Of a stretch of 64,000 bases of DNA, positions 1 through 9,526 are shown piece after piece. The stretch is from positions 1 through 64,000 of the forward strand of contig JAOUHJ010000003.1 in NCBI GenBank assembly GCA_029865225.1, written 5' to 3'. The position numbers and the translations under genes were made by a program. Under the pieces are notes generated by a model. That model was given only the letters and a program-made list of their open reading frames with translations, was not told the DNA's origin and ran no database searches. This DNA is from Nitrospira sp. (GTDB lineage: Bacteria; Nitrospirota; Nitrospiria; Nitrospirales; Nitrospiraceae). Numbering within the stretch: the first letter of the stretch is position 1; every line of letters begins with the position of its first letter.

Positions 1-479
1 GCATTCGCTCTCATTACAGAGCCGTGACCGAACAGATTGCATTAGATCGTCGAGGGGCACGGCCGCCTTTGCCGGGACGTAATATCGTCATTATCCCGAT
101 CAGTGGCTTGAATCGAGCAGTGGTTCGTGCGCTAGACTTTGCCAGAAGTCGGCCGGGTGAAATCCGAGCGGTGTTTGTCGATGTCGACCCGGAAGAAAGC
201 GCCAAGGTCAAAATCCAATGGGCTCAATGGGGAGGCGGCGTGAACTTGATTGCGCTCCCCTCTCCCTATCGCTCAGTGCTGAGCTCGCTACTGGATTACG
301 TCGAGGAACTTTTGGAGAAAGACCAGACTACCTGGGTGACAGTCGTGATCCCGGAAATTCTTCCCGCAAAGTGGTGGCAGGGCATTCTGCATAATCAGCG
401 AGCATTGATGCTCAAAGCCGCACTGCTCTTCAAAGACCGCGTCATTATCACCGACGTACCTTTTCATCTGACACGATGA
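1..479 (+). CDS. C-terminal cytoplasmic part of an APC-type amino acid permease-like transporter, truncated at the left edge
   Basis: The frame is open upstream of the listed start (..HYRAVTEQIALDRRG..), so the gene begins outside the window. The tail resembles the soluble C-terminal region of APC permeases. Confidence 0.6.
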   Translation, partial: IRSHYRAVTEQIALDRRGARPPLPGRNIVIIPISGLNRAVVRALDFARSRPGEIRAVFVDVDPEESAKVKIQWAQWGGGVNLIALPSPYRSVLSSLLDYVEELLEKDQTTWVTVVIPEILPAKWWQGILHNQRALMLKAALLFKDRVIITDVPFHLTR

Positions 480-591
480 TGGAGAAACGGGATCAGGCAC
501 TATGTAAGGCTCAGTCGAGCATCACCACAAGCGTGTCGATTCAAATTATGTGTCACGGACAAGGAGGGAACCGATAGATGGACCACAAACG

Positions 592-756
592 CTATTTTTC
601 CGCCTCCCGTAAGATTTTCATTCCGAGTTCATCATGCAGTTTAAAACCCAGTGCATTGTCAGGACCATGACATTCTGTGTGGAAATACCCTCCCGGTCCA
701 ATCGGCTTAAGATACGTTTGCCTGTTATAGATGCAGGAACTCAGCAAGAGCTCCAT
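592..756 (-). CDS. Unlisted short ORF or 3' gene remnant (54 aa: MELLLSSCIYNRQTYLKPIGPGGYFHTECHGPDNALGFKLHDELGMKILREAEK)
   Basis: Read directly from the minus strand. It falls below the ORF-track length cutoff. Composition looks protein-like, with no family recognised. Confidence 0.3.
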   Translation of the reverse strand: MELLLSSCIYNRQTYLKPIGPGGYFHTECHGPDNALGFKLHDELGMKILREAEK

Positions 757-879
757 GTATGCAAGGACCAGTACTCCTGCTCACATATTCAAACCCCTAT
801 CTTTCTAAAAAGTTTTACTTCTCCGCAGCAGTCCAGAGATTTAGTGGGCCTCTGCAAGTCTTCGATAGATTCTCGAAGG

Positions 880-1275
880 TTAAGTCTTCTTACCGACTTT
901 CTTCTGAATCCACTTGGTCAACGCATCCTTGTCCAGCTCGCCAGCCGCAACCTGAAGCGTAATTGATTCCAACTCTTTCGGAGGAGGAAGGTTTTCGATC
1001 TCGTTCACAGTGAGAAAGGCAAGCGCAGAGAGAACTGCCGCCCTCTTGTTTCCGTCTATAAAGGGATGATTCTGAGCAATATGGAACATGTAGGCAGCTG
1101 CCATCGCGGGAAGGTCTTCGTGGAGATATTCTCCTCCGAATTGCTGACGCGGCATTGCCACCGCAGCATCCAGCAAGCCGTGATCTCTCACGCCGTGCGA
1201 ACCACCATCTATATCAATGGTATCGGTGTGGAGCAACAGAACGTCGTCCACGCTAAGGAAAATGATGTCTTCCAC
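880..1275 (-). CDS. doc: Death-on-curing (Doc/Fic family) toxin
   Basis: Contains HPFIDGNKRAA, matching the Fic/Doc HxFx(D/N)GNKR motif. About 130 aa, directly downstream of an AbrB-like gene. Confidence 0.9.
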   Translation of the reverse strand: MEDIIFLSVDDVLLLHTDTIDIDGGSHGVRDHGLLDAAVAMPRQQFGGEYLHEDLPAMAAAYMFHIAQNHPFIDGNKRAAVLSALAFLTVNEIENLPPPKELESITLQVAAGELDKDALTKWIQKKVGKKT

Positions 1276-1279
1276 TGCA

Positions 1280-1507
1280 TCAGTCCGCGAGCCGTTTCAG
1301 CATCGGCCCATACCTTTTCCGCAGTTCTTTAAGTGTGGCCTTCATACGCTCAGGGCCAACACCAACGTTGGCCGGCGTAATGACGAGTGCATTGCCACTC
1401 ACAGTCACTTGCAACGGAGTTTCCTCCGTGATGCCCAGCGCCTGCATCACCGGTTTTTCGATGATCAGCGCCGCACTGTTTCCATGTTTCTGTAATTTCT
1501 TGATCAT
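1280..1507 (-). CDS. AbrB/MazE-type antitoxin paired with Doc
   Basis: MIKKLQKHGNSAALIIEKPVMQALGI.. SpoVT/AbrB swapped-hairpin pattern. Its stop lies a few bases before the toxin start. Confidence 0.85.
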   Translation of the reverse strand: MIKKLQKHGNSAALIIEKPVMQALGITEETPLQVTVSGNALVITPANVGVGPERMKATLKELRKRYGPMLKRLAD

Positions 1508-1528
1508 TCCTCACCTCGCGTCCTTACA

Positions 1529-1540
1529 ATGTTACAACAT
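1529..1540. promoter_or_regulatory. Candidate TA operator, inverted repeat ATGTT-AC-AACAT
   Basis: Short palindrome about 21 bp upstream of the antitoxin start on the minus strand. Confidence 0.3.
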
Positions 1541-1772
1541 GCTATTTGTGATGTCTAGTTCGAGAAAGACTGGCTCTAGGAGAGAACAGGACTATATACG
1601 CACTATTCAAGCGAACCGAAGTAGTTTTGAGAACTTGGTGGAGTCCTTTGATGGGCTTACGTAGGACCAAGACTATATTGAATGCACTCGCTAATTGGGA
1701 GTCTTCACTGTTCTCGACTGGTGATTCTACTTCCAGGCAAGCGTTGGACAGATAGTAACAAATCTATTAATG

Positions 1773-2360
1773 CTAGGCCCCTTGCTTCCCTTTGCCCCTC
1801 ACGACCAGAGCGATCACCTGAAAAAACTTTTCGACTCGGGCCTTGTATTGATTCATGAATTGAGCCGTCCACATCTTGTTGTATTCGATGGCTGCGCTCT
1901 TCTTCATACCTGCATCCTTTTCACCAAGTGGAGAGGAATAGTGGGCAATGAGGCGGTCCAGTTCGTCTTCTCTAAAATTGCTCGAGTACGCCTGCTTTAA
2001 ATGATCATGGAGCGTCTCAACTTGTCCGATCGACTTTCTCATGTCCTTCAAGAAGACTTCCAGGAGCGCCTCAATTTGCTTCTTTTTTTCACCCTTCAGA
2101 TCAGGATACGTACTCACAATGGATTTTCGTATTTGTTGCTCGTAGTCGCTGACATATTTCTGAGTGAGTGCGTCATACTCCGATTCCAGCTCCCCGACTC
2201 GAATGAGAGTGAGAAGCTTCTCAACCTTCACGGCCTTTGCATTCTCAAAGGCAGCTGCTCCCTCAGGGATCACACCAGATACGAGTGGTACACAAACACA
2301 CGACATGATCAGCGCAGCGTAGGAAGTTCTCACACGAGATGTCGGCATGAACATCGGCAT
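1773..2360 (-). CDS. Secreted DUF2059-like protein
   Basis: Signal-peptide-like N-terminus (MPMFMPTSRVRTSYAALIMSCVCV) and helical DUF2059-like region. Likely ATG at 2360 behind a GAGG Shine-Dalgarno. Confidence 0.5.
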   Translation of the reverse strand: MPMFMPTSRVRTSYAALIMSCVCVPLVSGVIPEGAAAFENAKAVKVEKLLTLIRVGELESEYDALTQKYVSDYEQQIRKSIVSTYPDLKGEKKKQIEALLEVFLKDMRKSIGQVETLHDHLKQAYSSNFREDELDRLIAHYSSPLGEKDAGMKKSAAIEYNKMWTAQFMNQYKARVEKFFQVIALVVRGKGKQGA

Positions 2361-2486
2361 GATCCATACCTCCTGTATCGAGTCTACATCCTGTGGTTCG
2401 ATCGTCAAGAAATAGAGAGCTTCCATCATCTGCTCAGGTCTGCCTAGGTTGGGCGACGGACCCGATCAATACGGCTGAATCGGCAC

Positions 2487-4073
2487 TCACACCTTCCCCA
2501 ATCTCATCGGCCCATACATGTGACGAGCCAGGTGGAGTTCTTTGCCGTGCTTCCGCAGCGCCGAACCAAACTGCGAGTGCTCCACGTCACGTTTAAATTG
2601 TTTGCCCCTCGATTCGATCTCATCAATCGCTTCCGCTAATTGTGCGACCAAGCGCCTCCCAGATCCAGTCAGCCATCCGAGATGATGATCGGCGTAACGA
2701 AGGTCTTGCAGGGAGTACCGGACAGATTCGATCTCCTCCAAACAACGAAACCGCGCTCGGTGGAGGTCTTGCTTGCTAAGTCCTGCCTTCTTCCACCGTT
2801 CCGCCCCCCCTCTGCCTGACGCCCAGAACGAGAGACGCTCGAACAAAAGGGCGCCCATGGTGAACGTAAACGTCGCATGAAGAATGCCCCGGAGTGGCCG
2901 GAGACTTCGTCGCCAGGGCGAATAGAAGATCTGTTGATGATGGTCGCCACGATACATGACGTATTTCCGGAGCAAGAGATTCAACTGGTGATGGCTGTTC
3001 TCATGGATGAGATCGTCGATCAAATCGAGGTTGTCGCGGTCGAAGCAGTTGATGAACGACAGTCCCGGTCGATGCCGATAGCTGAAGCTCACGACCCCTT
3101 TCGCCTGTAGTGGGATGACGCGAGATGTGAGAAGCGCAAGGATCTCATGACCTTCCGGCCAAGCAAGCTGGATAGTCTGCCAGGCACGAGTGATACGATC
3201 AACTTGTCGCCGATCAGTGGTCTTCACAGATCTTGGCCGGTGGTCCTTCCCATACACAAGTGTCGGGCCGACGGTGATCGAATGCCTATCTGTCTGGATG
3301 GCAATCTTCGGCGGATGGTACACCCACTGCCATTGTCCCTGTGCTCCCCACCCTGACCAGACCGGCGAAAAGCTCTTTCCGATCCTTACAGAAATCCTGG
3401 TTGGCTCCACCAGAAATGCCACGCGGTCTGCCGATCGACGCAACGCTCGTCTTATGTCGCCCGGTGCCTGACACCATTCGCCGGTGTCACCAATGGAGAG
3501 GGTTCCCTGGACTTCGGCTTTCTCAAAATTGTCCTTCAAGGTTCCCTGTACCGACCACCGCGCCAGCTTTCGCTGTCGACACCACGTGACCGATACAGCC
3601 GGATCAAACCAGAGAGACTCTTGAGTCAACTCCTTCGCCAAGGACCGACACAGATCGTACAGCCGTTTTTCAAACCCGTTGACCCGTGCCTTGCCCGTTG
3701 GGAAGAGATCATCACAGTATCCGTGTTCAAAAAACTTCTCCTGACATTCGTCGAACAACTGCTCCGTAAAATCTGCCCGATCCTGTTCCAGTTTCCACTG
3801 TTTGAGCACATCGAAGAAATAGACGAGGTCATTGAGCGTCTCAATCCATCCGACCACTTTCCAATTGGAATACGCCTCGAGTGCGAACCGTGAGCGGAGA
3901 CGTTCAAAGAGCCCCGTCGGTAGGCACAATTCTCCGGTCAGATCAGCGTGCTCAGCATGCAGTTCTCGGCAAAGGTCGGTGAGTAACCGCCGCATTGACA
4001 GGCGAAACTCATTTCTCAATCGCACAAGAGGCTGAGTATCAAGCAGGCGCATGAAGGAACATTGACGTGACAA
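2487..4073 (-). CDS. aKG-HExxH-type peptide beta-hydroxylase-like protein (mod_HExxH)
   Basis: LIDDLIHENSHHQLNLLL (HExxH) followed by YSPWRRSLRPLRGILHATFTF, a pattern I associate with TIGR04267-type proteins. Confidence 0.7.
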   Translation of the reverse strand: MSRQCSFMRLLDTQPLVRLRNEFRLSMRRLLTDLCRELHAEHADLTGELCLPTGLFERLRSRFALEAYSNWKVVGWIETLNDLVYFFDVLKQWKLEQDRADFTEQLFDECQEKFFEHGYCDDLFPTGKARVNGFEKRLYDLCRSLAKELTQESLWFDPAVSVTWCRQRKLARWSVQGTLKDNFEKAEVQGTLSIGDTGEWCQAPGDIRRALRRSADRVAFLVEPTRISVRIGKSFSPVWSGWGAQGQWQWVYHPPKIAIQTDRHSITVGPTLVYGKDHRPRSVKTTDRRQVDRITRAWQTIQLAWPEGHEILALLTSRVIPLQAKGVVSFSYRHRPGLSFINCFDRDNLDLIDDLIHENSHHQLNLLLRKYVMYRGDHHQQIFYSPWRRSLRPLRGILHATFTFTMGALLFERLSFWASGRGGAERWKKAGLSKQDLHRARFRCLEEIESVRYSLQDLRYADHHLGWLTGSGRRLVAQLAEAIDEIESRGKQFKRDVEHSQFGSALRKHGKELHLARHMYGPMRLGKV

Positions 4074-4224
4074 ATGTTACTCGGACTCTAGCGCAATGAA
4101 GGAGCGGTCGCAAGCTACACGGCTAAAAAAGCGGATACACCTTCTCGACAGGCTCTTGCCTGTACATGCGGCACATCGTACATTGGCTCTTCAAGAAATT
4201 GTTCCCAGATAAAATACCCTCGCT

Positions 4225-5667
4225 ATGCTGAATGTATCGGATCTTGAACAGGTCCTTAAAGAAATCTCCCCTACTCTCCGTGGCGGATGGATCCAGAAAA
4301 TTCATCAGCCCGGCGCTCGTACGCTCGTGTTCGACGTTCGAGTCCCTGGGCATACGCACCGATTATTGATCTCATGTGAGGCGAATGCGACTCGCCTTCA
4401 TGTCACCACTCGTCCACAACTCAACCCTCCGGCACCACCGCCGTTCTGCCAATTTCTCCGAGCCCATGTTCAAGGGGCACGCATTGACGACATTCGCCAG
4501 TTGTCAAATGACCGCATCGTTGAGCTGGCTCTCACCGGAAAGGAGGGGGCAGGCACGATCGTATGTGAGTTGACCGGCAGGAGCGCCAATCTCCTGGTCC
4601 TCAACGCCGAACGCCGAATCGTCAGAGATCTCTCTCAACAGAAAGCCCTTGTCGGACAGCTCTATACCCCTCCAACCACACGCACAGGCGCACAAGAAGG
4701 AACATCGCCTCGATTCACGGGGGTTGCCGGTACCCGGTTCCCCATCTCGGCGGAAATCGACGCCTTTTATCAGGATCGGGCATCAGCACAAGCTGTTATC
4801 CAAGCCAAAGAGACCCGAATCCGTTTCCTGAAGAAGGCCATCAAAAAGGAACTGCGATTGATTGATGCCTGGCAACGAGACCTGTCAAAAGGCACAGCCT
4901 ATCGGGGCTATGGTCGATACGGAGAACTGCTCAAAGCAAACCTGTCTCAGATCAAAAAGGGCGATGACCATATTGAGGTGACGGATTATTTTGACGAGCT
5001 CCTTCCTCAAATCTCGATACCACTTGATTCCACAAAATCGGCGCAGGGGAACATGGATGACTACTTCCGCAAACATCGGAAATATCTCGCTGCCGAGCGT
5101 GAGCTCACACCACGCATCCAACGAGCGGATGAATCAGTGAATCGTCTACGTGATGAGTTGAAAGAAGTAGAGTGTGAGGGCTGGCAGCCCACTGATCACC
5201 CCTCACTCCAACTGCGCCGCGTTCCACTCACTCAGCCGTCTACCGAGCGCCGTCCACTCTCCATCGAACGAAAAGGTCCCTTCCGACGGTTCACCTCGAC
5301 AGATGGTTTACCTATTTTTGTTGGACGGAATGCCCGTGAGAACGACGAGCTCACGTTCGGCCTGGCCAAAACTGATGACCTGTGGCTCCATGCCCGTGGG
5401 GTGCCGGGATCGCACGTCGTCGTTCGATTGGACAAAGGCACAGATCCTCCTTTCGAAACGCTCCGCGACGCGGCCATGTTGGCTCTGCTCTACAGTGATC
5501 TGAAGAAAAGCGGCAAAGGCGAGGTGATCTATACACGCCGCAAATGGGTCAAAAAGGCGAAAGGTCAGGCACCCGGTGCTGTTATCGTTACCCAAGAGAA
5601 AACGGTACATCTGACCTTAGATAGGGTACGCTTAGAAGCGCTCAAGTACCGCCACAATCGAGAATGA
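4225..5667 (+). CDS. rqcH: NFACT family protein (RqcH/Rqc2-like)
   Basis: NFACT-N start (MLNVSDLEQVLKEISPTLRGGWIQKIHQP), NDRI DR motif, C-terminal NFACT-R (GLPIFVGRNARENDELTF..DDLWLHARGVPGSHVVVR). Confidence 0.88.
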   Translation: MLNVSDLEQVLKEISPTLRGGWIQKIHQPGARTLVFDVRVPGHTHRLLISCEANATRLHVTTRPQLNPPAPPPFCQFLRAHVQGARIDDIRQLSNDRIVELALTGKEGAGTIVCELTGRSANLLVLNAERRIVRDLSQQKALVGQLYTPPTTRTGAQEGTSPRFTGVAGTRFPISAEIDAFYQDRASAQAVIQAKETRIRFLKKAIKKELRLIDAWQRDLSKGTAYRGYGRYGELLKANLSQIKKGDDHIEVTDYFDELLPQISIPLDSTKSAQGNMDDYFRKHRKYLAAERELTPRIQRADESVNRLRDELKEVECEGWQPTDHPSLQLRRVPLTQPSTERRPLSIERKGPFRRFTSTDGLPIFVGRNARENDELTFGLAKTDDLWLHARGVPGSHVVVRLDKGTDPPFETLRDAAMLALLYSDLKKSGKGEVIYTRRKWVKKAKGQAPGAVIVTQEKTVHLTLDRVRLEALKYRHNRE

Positions 5668-5880
5668 CAACACAGCCAATCCCAGCCTTCTATCCTCCTC
5701 TTCCCGTGAGGCATGGTGGAGGATACAGGTCTACCTATTCTAATGCGCACTCGGTACTTCTGACTGCCCGGTGGCCATGAGCGATGGGTATTTTTTTCAT
5801 CGGTACGATCGGGTACGATTGATTCTGTTTCCTCGGGTCGCTCCCGTTCCACCTCATTGCCCCGAGCCAGAGGACACACG

Positions 5881-7011
5881 GTGAACTACGTCGCCCTTAA
5901 AATGCTGTTCGGCGATCGCGCCAAATATCTCATGCTCCTTTGCGGCTTGAGCTTTGCTGTGATGTTGATCGTTCAGCAGGGCTCCATTTTCTGGGGCCTG
6001 ATGATGTGGTCCCAAGCGAGCATCACCAATGTGAATGTGCCCATCTGGGTCACAGATCCAGGCATTGCACAAGTCGATGAGGTCAAGCCGATTGCTGATA
6101 CGGCCGTTGATCGAGTCAGAAGTATAGACGGGGTGGAATGGGCGGTTCCGCTCTACAAAGGGCTTCTCAGAGCTCGACTTCCTAACGGCGAATACCATCA
6201 AGTCACGCTGACCGGACTTGAGTCGGCGACCCTGATCGGACGTCCCGCCGAAGTCCTTGAGGGGCGGTTCGAAGATATCCGTCAGCCGGACGCTGTCGTC
6301 TTGGATCAATGGGCGGTCGAACGAATGGGGGGACCAACGGTCGTTACGGTCGGGACCATCTTTGAATTAAACGACAAACTCGCCCGTATCGTCGCGATCG
6401 CCAAGACACAGAAGAGTTTCACAAATATTCCTGTTGTCTATACCACCTATGAACGCGCGATTCACTATGTCCCACGGGAACGCCGCACCTTGTCCTACGT
6501 CTTAGCCAAGGCCAAGGATGAGATTCCTGTTGAGGATGTCATTCGACGGATACAGAGCCAAACCGGGCTAGGCGCCTTCACGGCCGAAGGCTTCGGCATG
6601 AAAACCATCGTGTGGGTTCTGAAGAACACGGGAATTGGGATCAACTTCGGAACAACGATTCTCCTTGGATTCATCGTGGGAATGGCCATTGCCGGACAGA
6701 CTTTCTATCTATTCACCGTTGAGAACCTCCGTCAGTTCGGCGCGCTCAAAGCGATGGGAACGTCGACGCTCACACTCGCACGAATGATCATCCTCCAGGC
6801 ATTCACCGTTGGGCTGACGGGCTATGGAGTCGGCGTCGGTCTGGCCACACTGTTTGGCTTCTTGGCAGCGCATGGAGGCAACCTCCCGTTCGCCGAGACC
6901 TGGCAATTGCTGCTCCTGGTCCTTGTTGCATTACTCGCAATCTGCATTGTGTCAGCCTCGGTCAGCATCATCAAACTGGTTCGACTTGAACCCGGGATTG
7001 TCTTTCGGTGA
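5881..7011 (+). CDS. FtsX-like ABC transporter permease (DevC-like)
   Basis: MacB/FtsX-type permease architecture. Likely GTG start at 5881 (MNYVALKMLFGDRAKYLMLLCGLSF). Overlaps the downstream ATPase. Confidence 0.85.
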   Translation: MNYVALKMLFGDRAKYLMLLCGLSFAVMLIVQQGSIFWGLMMWSQASITNVNVPIWVTDPGIAQVDEVKPIADTAVDRVRSIDGVEWAVPLYKGLLRARLPNGEYHQVTLTGLESATLIGRPAEVLEGRFEDIRQPDAVVLDQWAVERMGGPTVVTVGTIFELNDKLARIVAIAKTQKSFTNIPVVYTTYERAIHYVPRERRTLSYVLAKAKDEIPVEDVIRRIQSQTGLGAFTAEGFGMKTIVWVLKNTGIGINFGTTILLGFIVGMAIAGQTFYLFTVENLRQFGALKAMGTSTLTLARMIILQAFTVGLTGYGVGVGLATLFGFLAAHGGNLPFAETWQLLLLVLVALLAICIVSASVSIIKLVRLEPGIVFR

Positions 7012-7736
7012 GAGAGATGAACGACGACTCACGACCGGCGGCCGTGCGTGCCCAGAATGTAGTGAAATCCTTCGGCAGCGGAGACACACAGGTCACAGTC
7101 CTCAAAGGTATCGACCTGGACGTTTATCTCGGTGAGTTGCTGTTACTTGTGGGAGAATCCGGTGGCGGCAAGACCACCCTGCTTTCTGCCATCGCCGGGA
7201 TTCTGGACATTGATGACGGTCAGATCGAGGTGCTGGGTGTTCCGCTCAGCGGCTTACCATCGAGCAAACGGACCAGCTTTCGAGGACAAACCATGGGGTT
7301 TATCTATCAACAATTCAATCTACTCCCTGCGCTGACCGCTGCTGAGAACGTGGCCGTGCCGCTCTTCATCCAGAAGATGCGGCGCCCAGAGGCCTTACGC
7401 CGAGCACGCGCCATGTTGGAACGAGTCGGCCTTGCGGATCGAACCGAATTCGTCCCGAAAAACCTCTCCGGAGGCCAGCAGCAGCGCGTCGCTATTGCGA
7501 GGGCTCTGATCAACGAGCCACGCCTGCTCATCTGCGATGAACCGACTGCCGCCTTGGATGGACCCAACGGCCAAAAGATCATGCAGCTCCTGCGTGAAGT
7601 AGGGCGCTCTCCGGATCGCTGTGTCATCGTGGTCACACATGACAGCCGCATCTTTCACTTTGGTGACCGCATGGCCAACCTGACGGATGGACGCATCGTC
7701 AACATTGAGCATATCCCGCAGGAAGGAACCGCATGA
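7008..7736 (+). CDS. ABC transporter ATP-binding protein (DevA/LolD/MacB-like)
   Basis: Walker A GESGGGKTT, signature LSGGQQQRVAIARAL, Walker B LLICDEPTAALD. Confidence 0.93.
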   Translation: MREMNDDSRPAAVRAQNVVKSFGSGDTQVTVLKGIDLDVYLGELLLLVGESGGGKTTLLSAIAGILDIDDGQIEVLGVPLSGLPSSKRTSFRGQTMGFIYQQFNLLPALTAAENVAVPLFIQKMRRPEALRRARAMLERVGLADRTEFVPKNLSGGQQQRVAIARALINEPRLLICDEPTAALDGPNGQKIMQLLREVGRSPDRCVIVVTHDSRIFHFGDRMANLTDGRIVNIEHIPQEGTA

Positions 7737-8722
7737 TCGTCATGAAACGACTGAGCGTCTGGCTGGCCATAGCAGGCGTGGGGTTCGCCGGATGGGTGCT
7801 CACGGGTGCAAATCAGAAAGACCCGATGCCTCCGCCGATCTTAGAACCACCTAGATCACCCTATGAACAAACCGTCGCCGCCTCCGGCATTATCGAAGCG
7901 GTGAATGAGAACGTTCGTATTGCGCCACCAGTGGCAGGGTTGATCACGAAAGTCTTCGTCAAAGTCGGAGACCAGGTTGCCGAACAGGCGCCGCTGTTTC
8001 AACTAGATGACCGAGAATTGCATGCTCAACTCTTGACCCGTGAAGCCGCTATCCCCCCATTACAAGCGCAGATTGAAGAGCAGAAATACAAAGTCGGCGA
8101 TCTCGAGACCCAATTCAAACGTCTGCGATCGGTATACGATGAACGAGCCGTCAGCGAGGATGACCTCCAGCGCACCTGGTATGCACTTGAGATGGCCAAG
8201 AGAGGCGCTCAACGTATCCAAGCAACTCTGAAGCAGGCAATGGCCCAGCGTGATGAAGTCACGATCCTGTTGGATCGTTTGACTGTCCGCGCTCCCAGAC
8301 GTGGGACGATCCTACAGGTCAATATTCGAGCCGGAGAATATGCCCAGCTGGGATCAGCTGAACCCTTGATGTTGTTGGGAGAAACTGAGCAATTACAAAT
8401 CCGTGCCGATATCGACGAAGTCAATGCCCCACTTGTCGTTCCACAAGCCGGCGGAACGGCCTCTGTCAGATCTTTGGCCGATCAGAAAATCCCGCTCACC
8501 TTTGTGCGTATCGAACCCTATGTGATCCCCAAGAAATCGCTCACGGGCGACAATACCGAGCGAGTCGACACACGGGTACTGCAGGTCATCTATCGATTTA
8601 AGCGGCCGTCTTTCCCCATTTATGCTGGTCAACAGGTCGACGTCTTTCTCGAACGGCGAACCTCAACCGCATCAGGTCAAGAGGTACCACCTTCCAGTCC
8701 GACAGAAGAGGAACCATCGTGA
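7733..8722 (+). CDS. HlyD-family membrane fusion protein (DevB-like)
   Basis: Lipoyl/HlyD barrel-sandwich region (VAASGIIEAVNENVRIAPPVAGLITKVFVKVGDQV) with a coiled coil. Overlaps the upstream ATPase start-stop. Confidence 0.88.
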   Translation: MIVMKRLSVWLAIAGVGFAGWVLTGANQKDPMPPPILEPPRSPYEQTVAASGIIEAVNENVRIAPPVAGLITKVFVKVGDQVAEQAPLFQLDDRELHAQLLTREAAIPPLQAQIEEQKYKVGDLETQFKRLRSVYDERAVSEDDLQRTWYALEMAKRGAQRIQATLKQAMAQRDEVTILLDRLTVRAPRRGTILQVNIRAGEYAQLGSAEPLMLLGETEQLQIRADIDEVNAPLVVPQAGGTASVRSLADQKIPLTFVRIEPYVIPKKSLTGDNTERVDTRVLQVIYRFKRPSFPIYAGQQVDVFLERRTSTASGQEVPPSSPTEEEPS

Positions 8723-8932
8723 GCGATCATGCTTTCCCATTGGGAGGTCTTGATTGCGTAGGGTCCGACTCGCTGAGATGGTCGGCCTCTTCAAGGCGTT
8801 GTGTGGAAGAAGGATAGGAACCATCTCCGTCTGATCCTCCAGTCCGATCTAAAGATGCACTACGAGAAAATTTATGGTTTTGCTCGCCATGCAGCCAGTT
8901 CAGCACTAAGATGACCATGGTAGGTTACAGAG

Positions 8933-9439
8933 ATGGAACAGAATCAGGAAAATCCAATGGCAACGGCTACGTCGACCATCTTGGTTGTGGACGACGAAGC
9001 CTCGATCATCAACCTCTGCAAGGCTCTTCTTGAAGAGACTGGGTTTACGGTGCTTGAAGCCGAGGGTAGTTCGGAAGCCCTCAGACTCTGCACACACCAC
9101 CAGGGACCAATCGACCTCCTGATCACGGACCTCGTCTTACCTCCACCAGGCTTTCAACTCGCCTCTACCTCCAATCAGTTCCCTCATGTCAATGGCCATG
9201 AACTGGCCGTTCGTGCCACCATGATTCGGAACGGCCTCCGCATTATTCTCATGTCCGGGAACCCTGATAAGGAACTTGCCAGTCATGGAATCAAGCGAGG
9301 GACACTCCCGTTTTTAGCCAAGCCGTTTGAAAAGGACCGGCTCATTACCCTCGTCCACAACGTACTCGCACAGCCGGCGCCGACGTTGGCGGTAGAACCA
9401 CGGGCATGTGCGGCCAACGATTCCGACTGGTTCGGCTGA
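8933..9439 (+). CDS. Stand-alone response-regulator receiver protein
   Basis: STILVVDDEASIINLCKALLEETG..DLLITDLVLP..ILMSGNPD..LAKPF receiver motifs. Confidence 0.85.
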   Translation: MEQNQENPMATATSTILVVDDEASIINLCKALLEETGFTVLEAEGSSEALRLCTHHQGPIDLLITDLVLPPPGFQLASTSNQFPHVNGHELAVRATMIRNGLRIILMSGNPDKELASHGIKRGTLPFLAKPFEKDRLITLVHNVLAQPAPTLAVEPRACAANDSDWFG

Positions 9440-9526
9440 GAGTCTGAAGTCGCTGCCGTTGGGCTGCGATTCAGCAAACTGTGAAGCTCTGTCTCGATCT
9501 AGACGCGAACCACTGTTCTTCAAGTC

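Noticed and set aside
1597-1640. ACGCACTATT near the Doc module as a shared site with 22538-22547
   Set aside because: Only about 10 bp match, flanks differ and nearby similar words occur in a different order. Too short to claim a shared recombination site.
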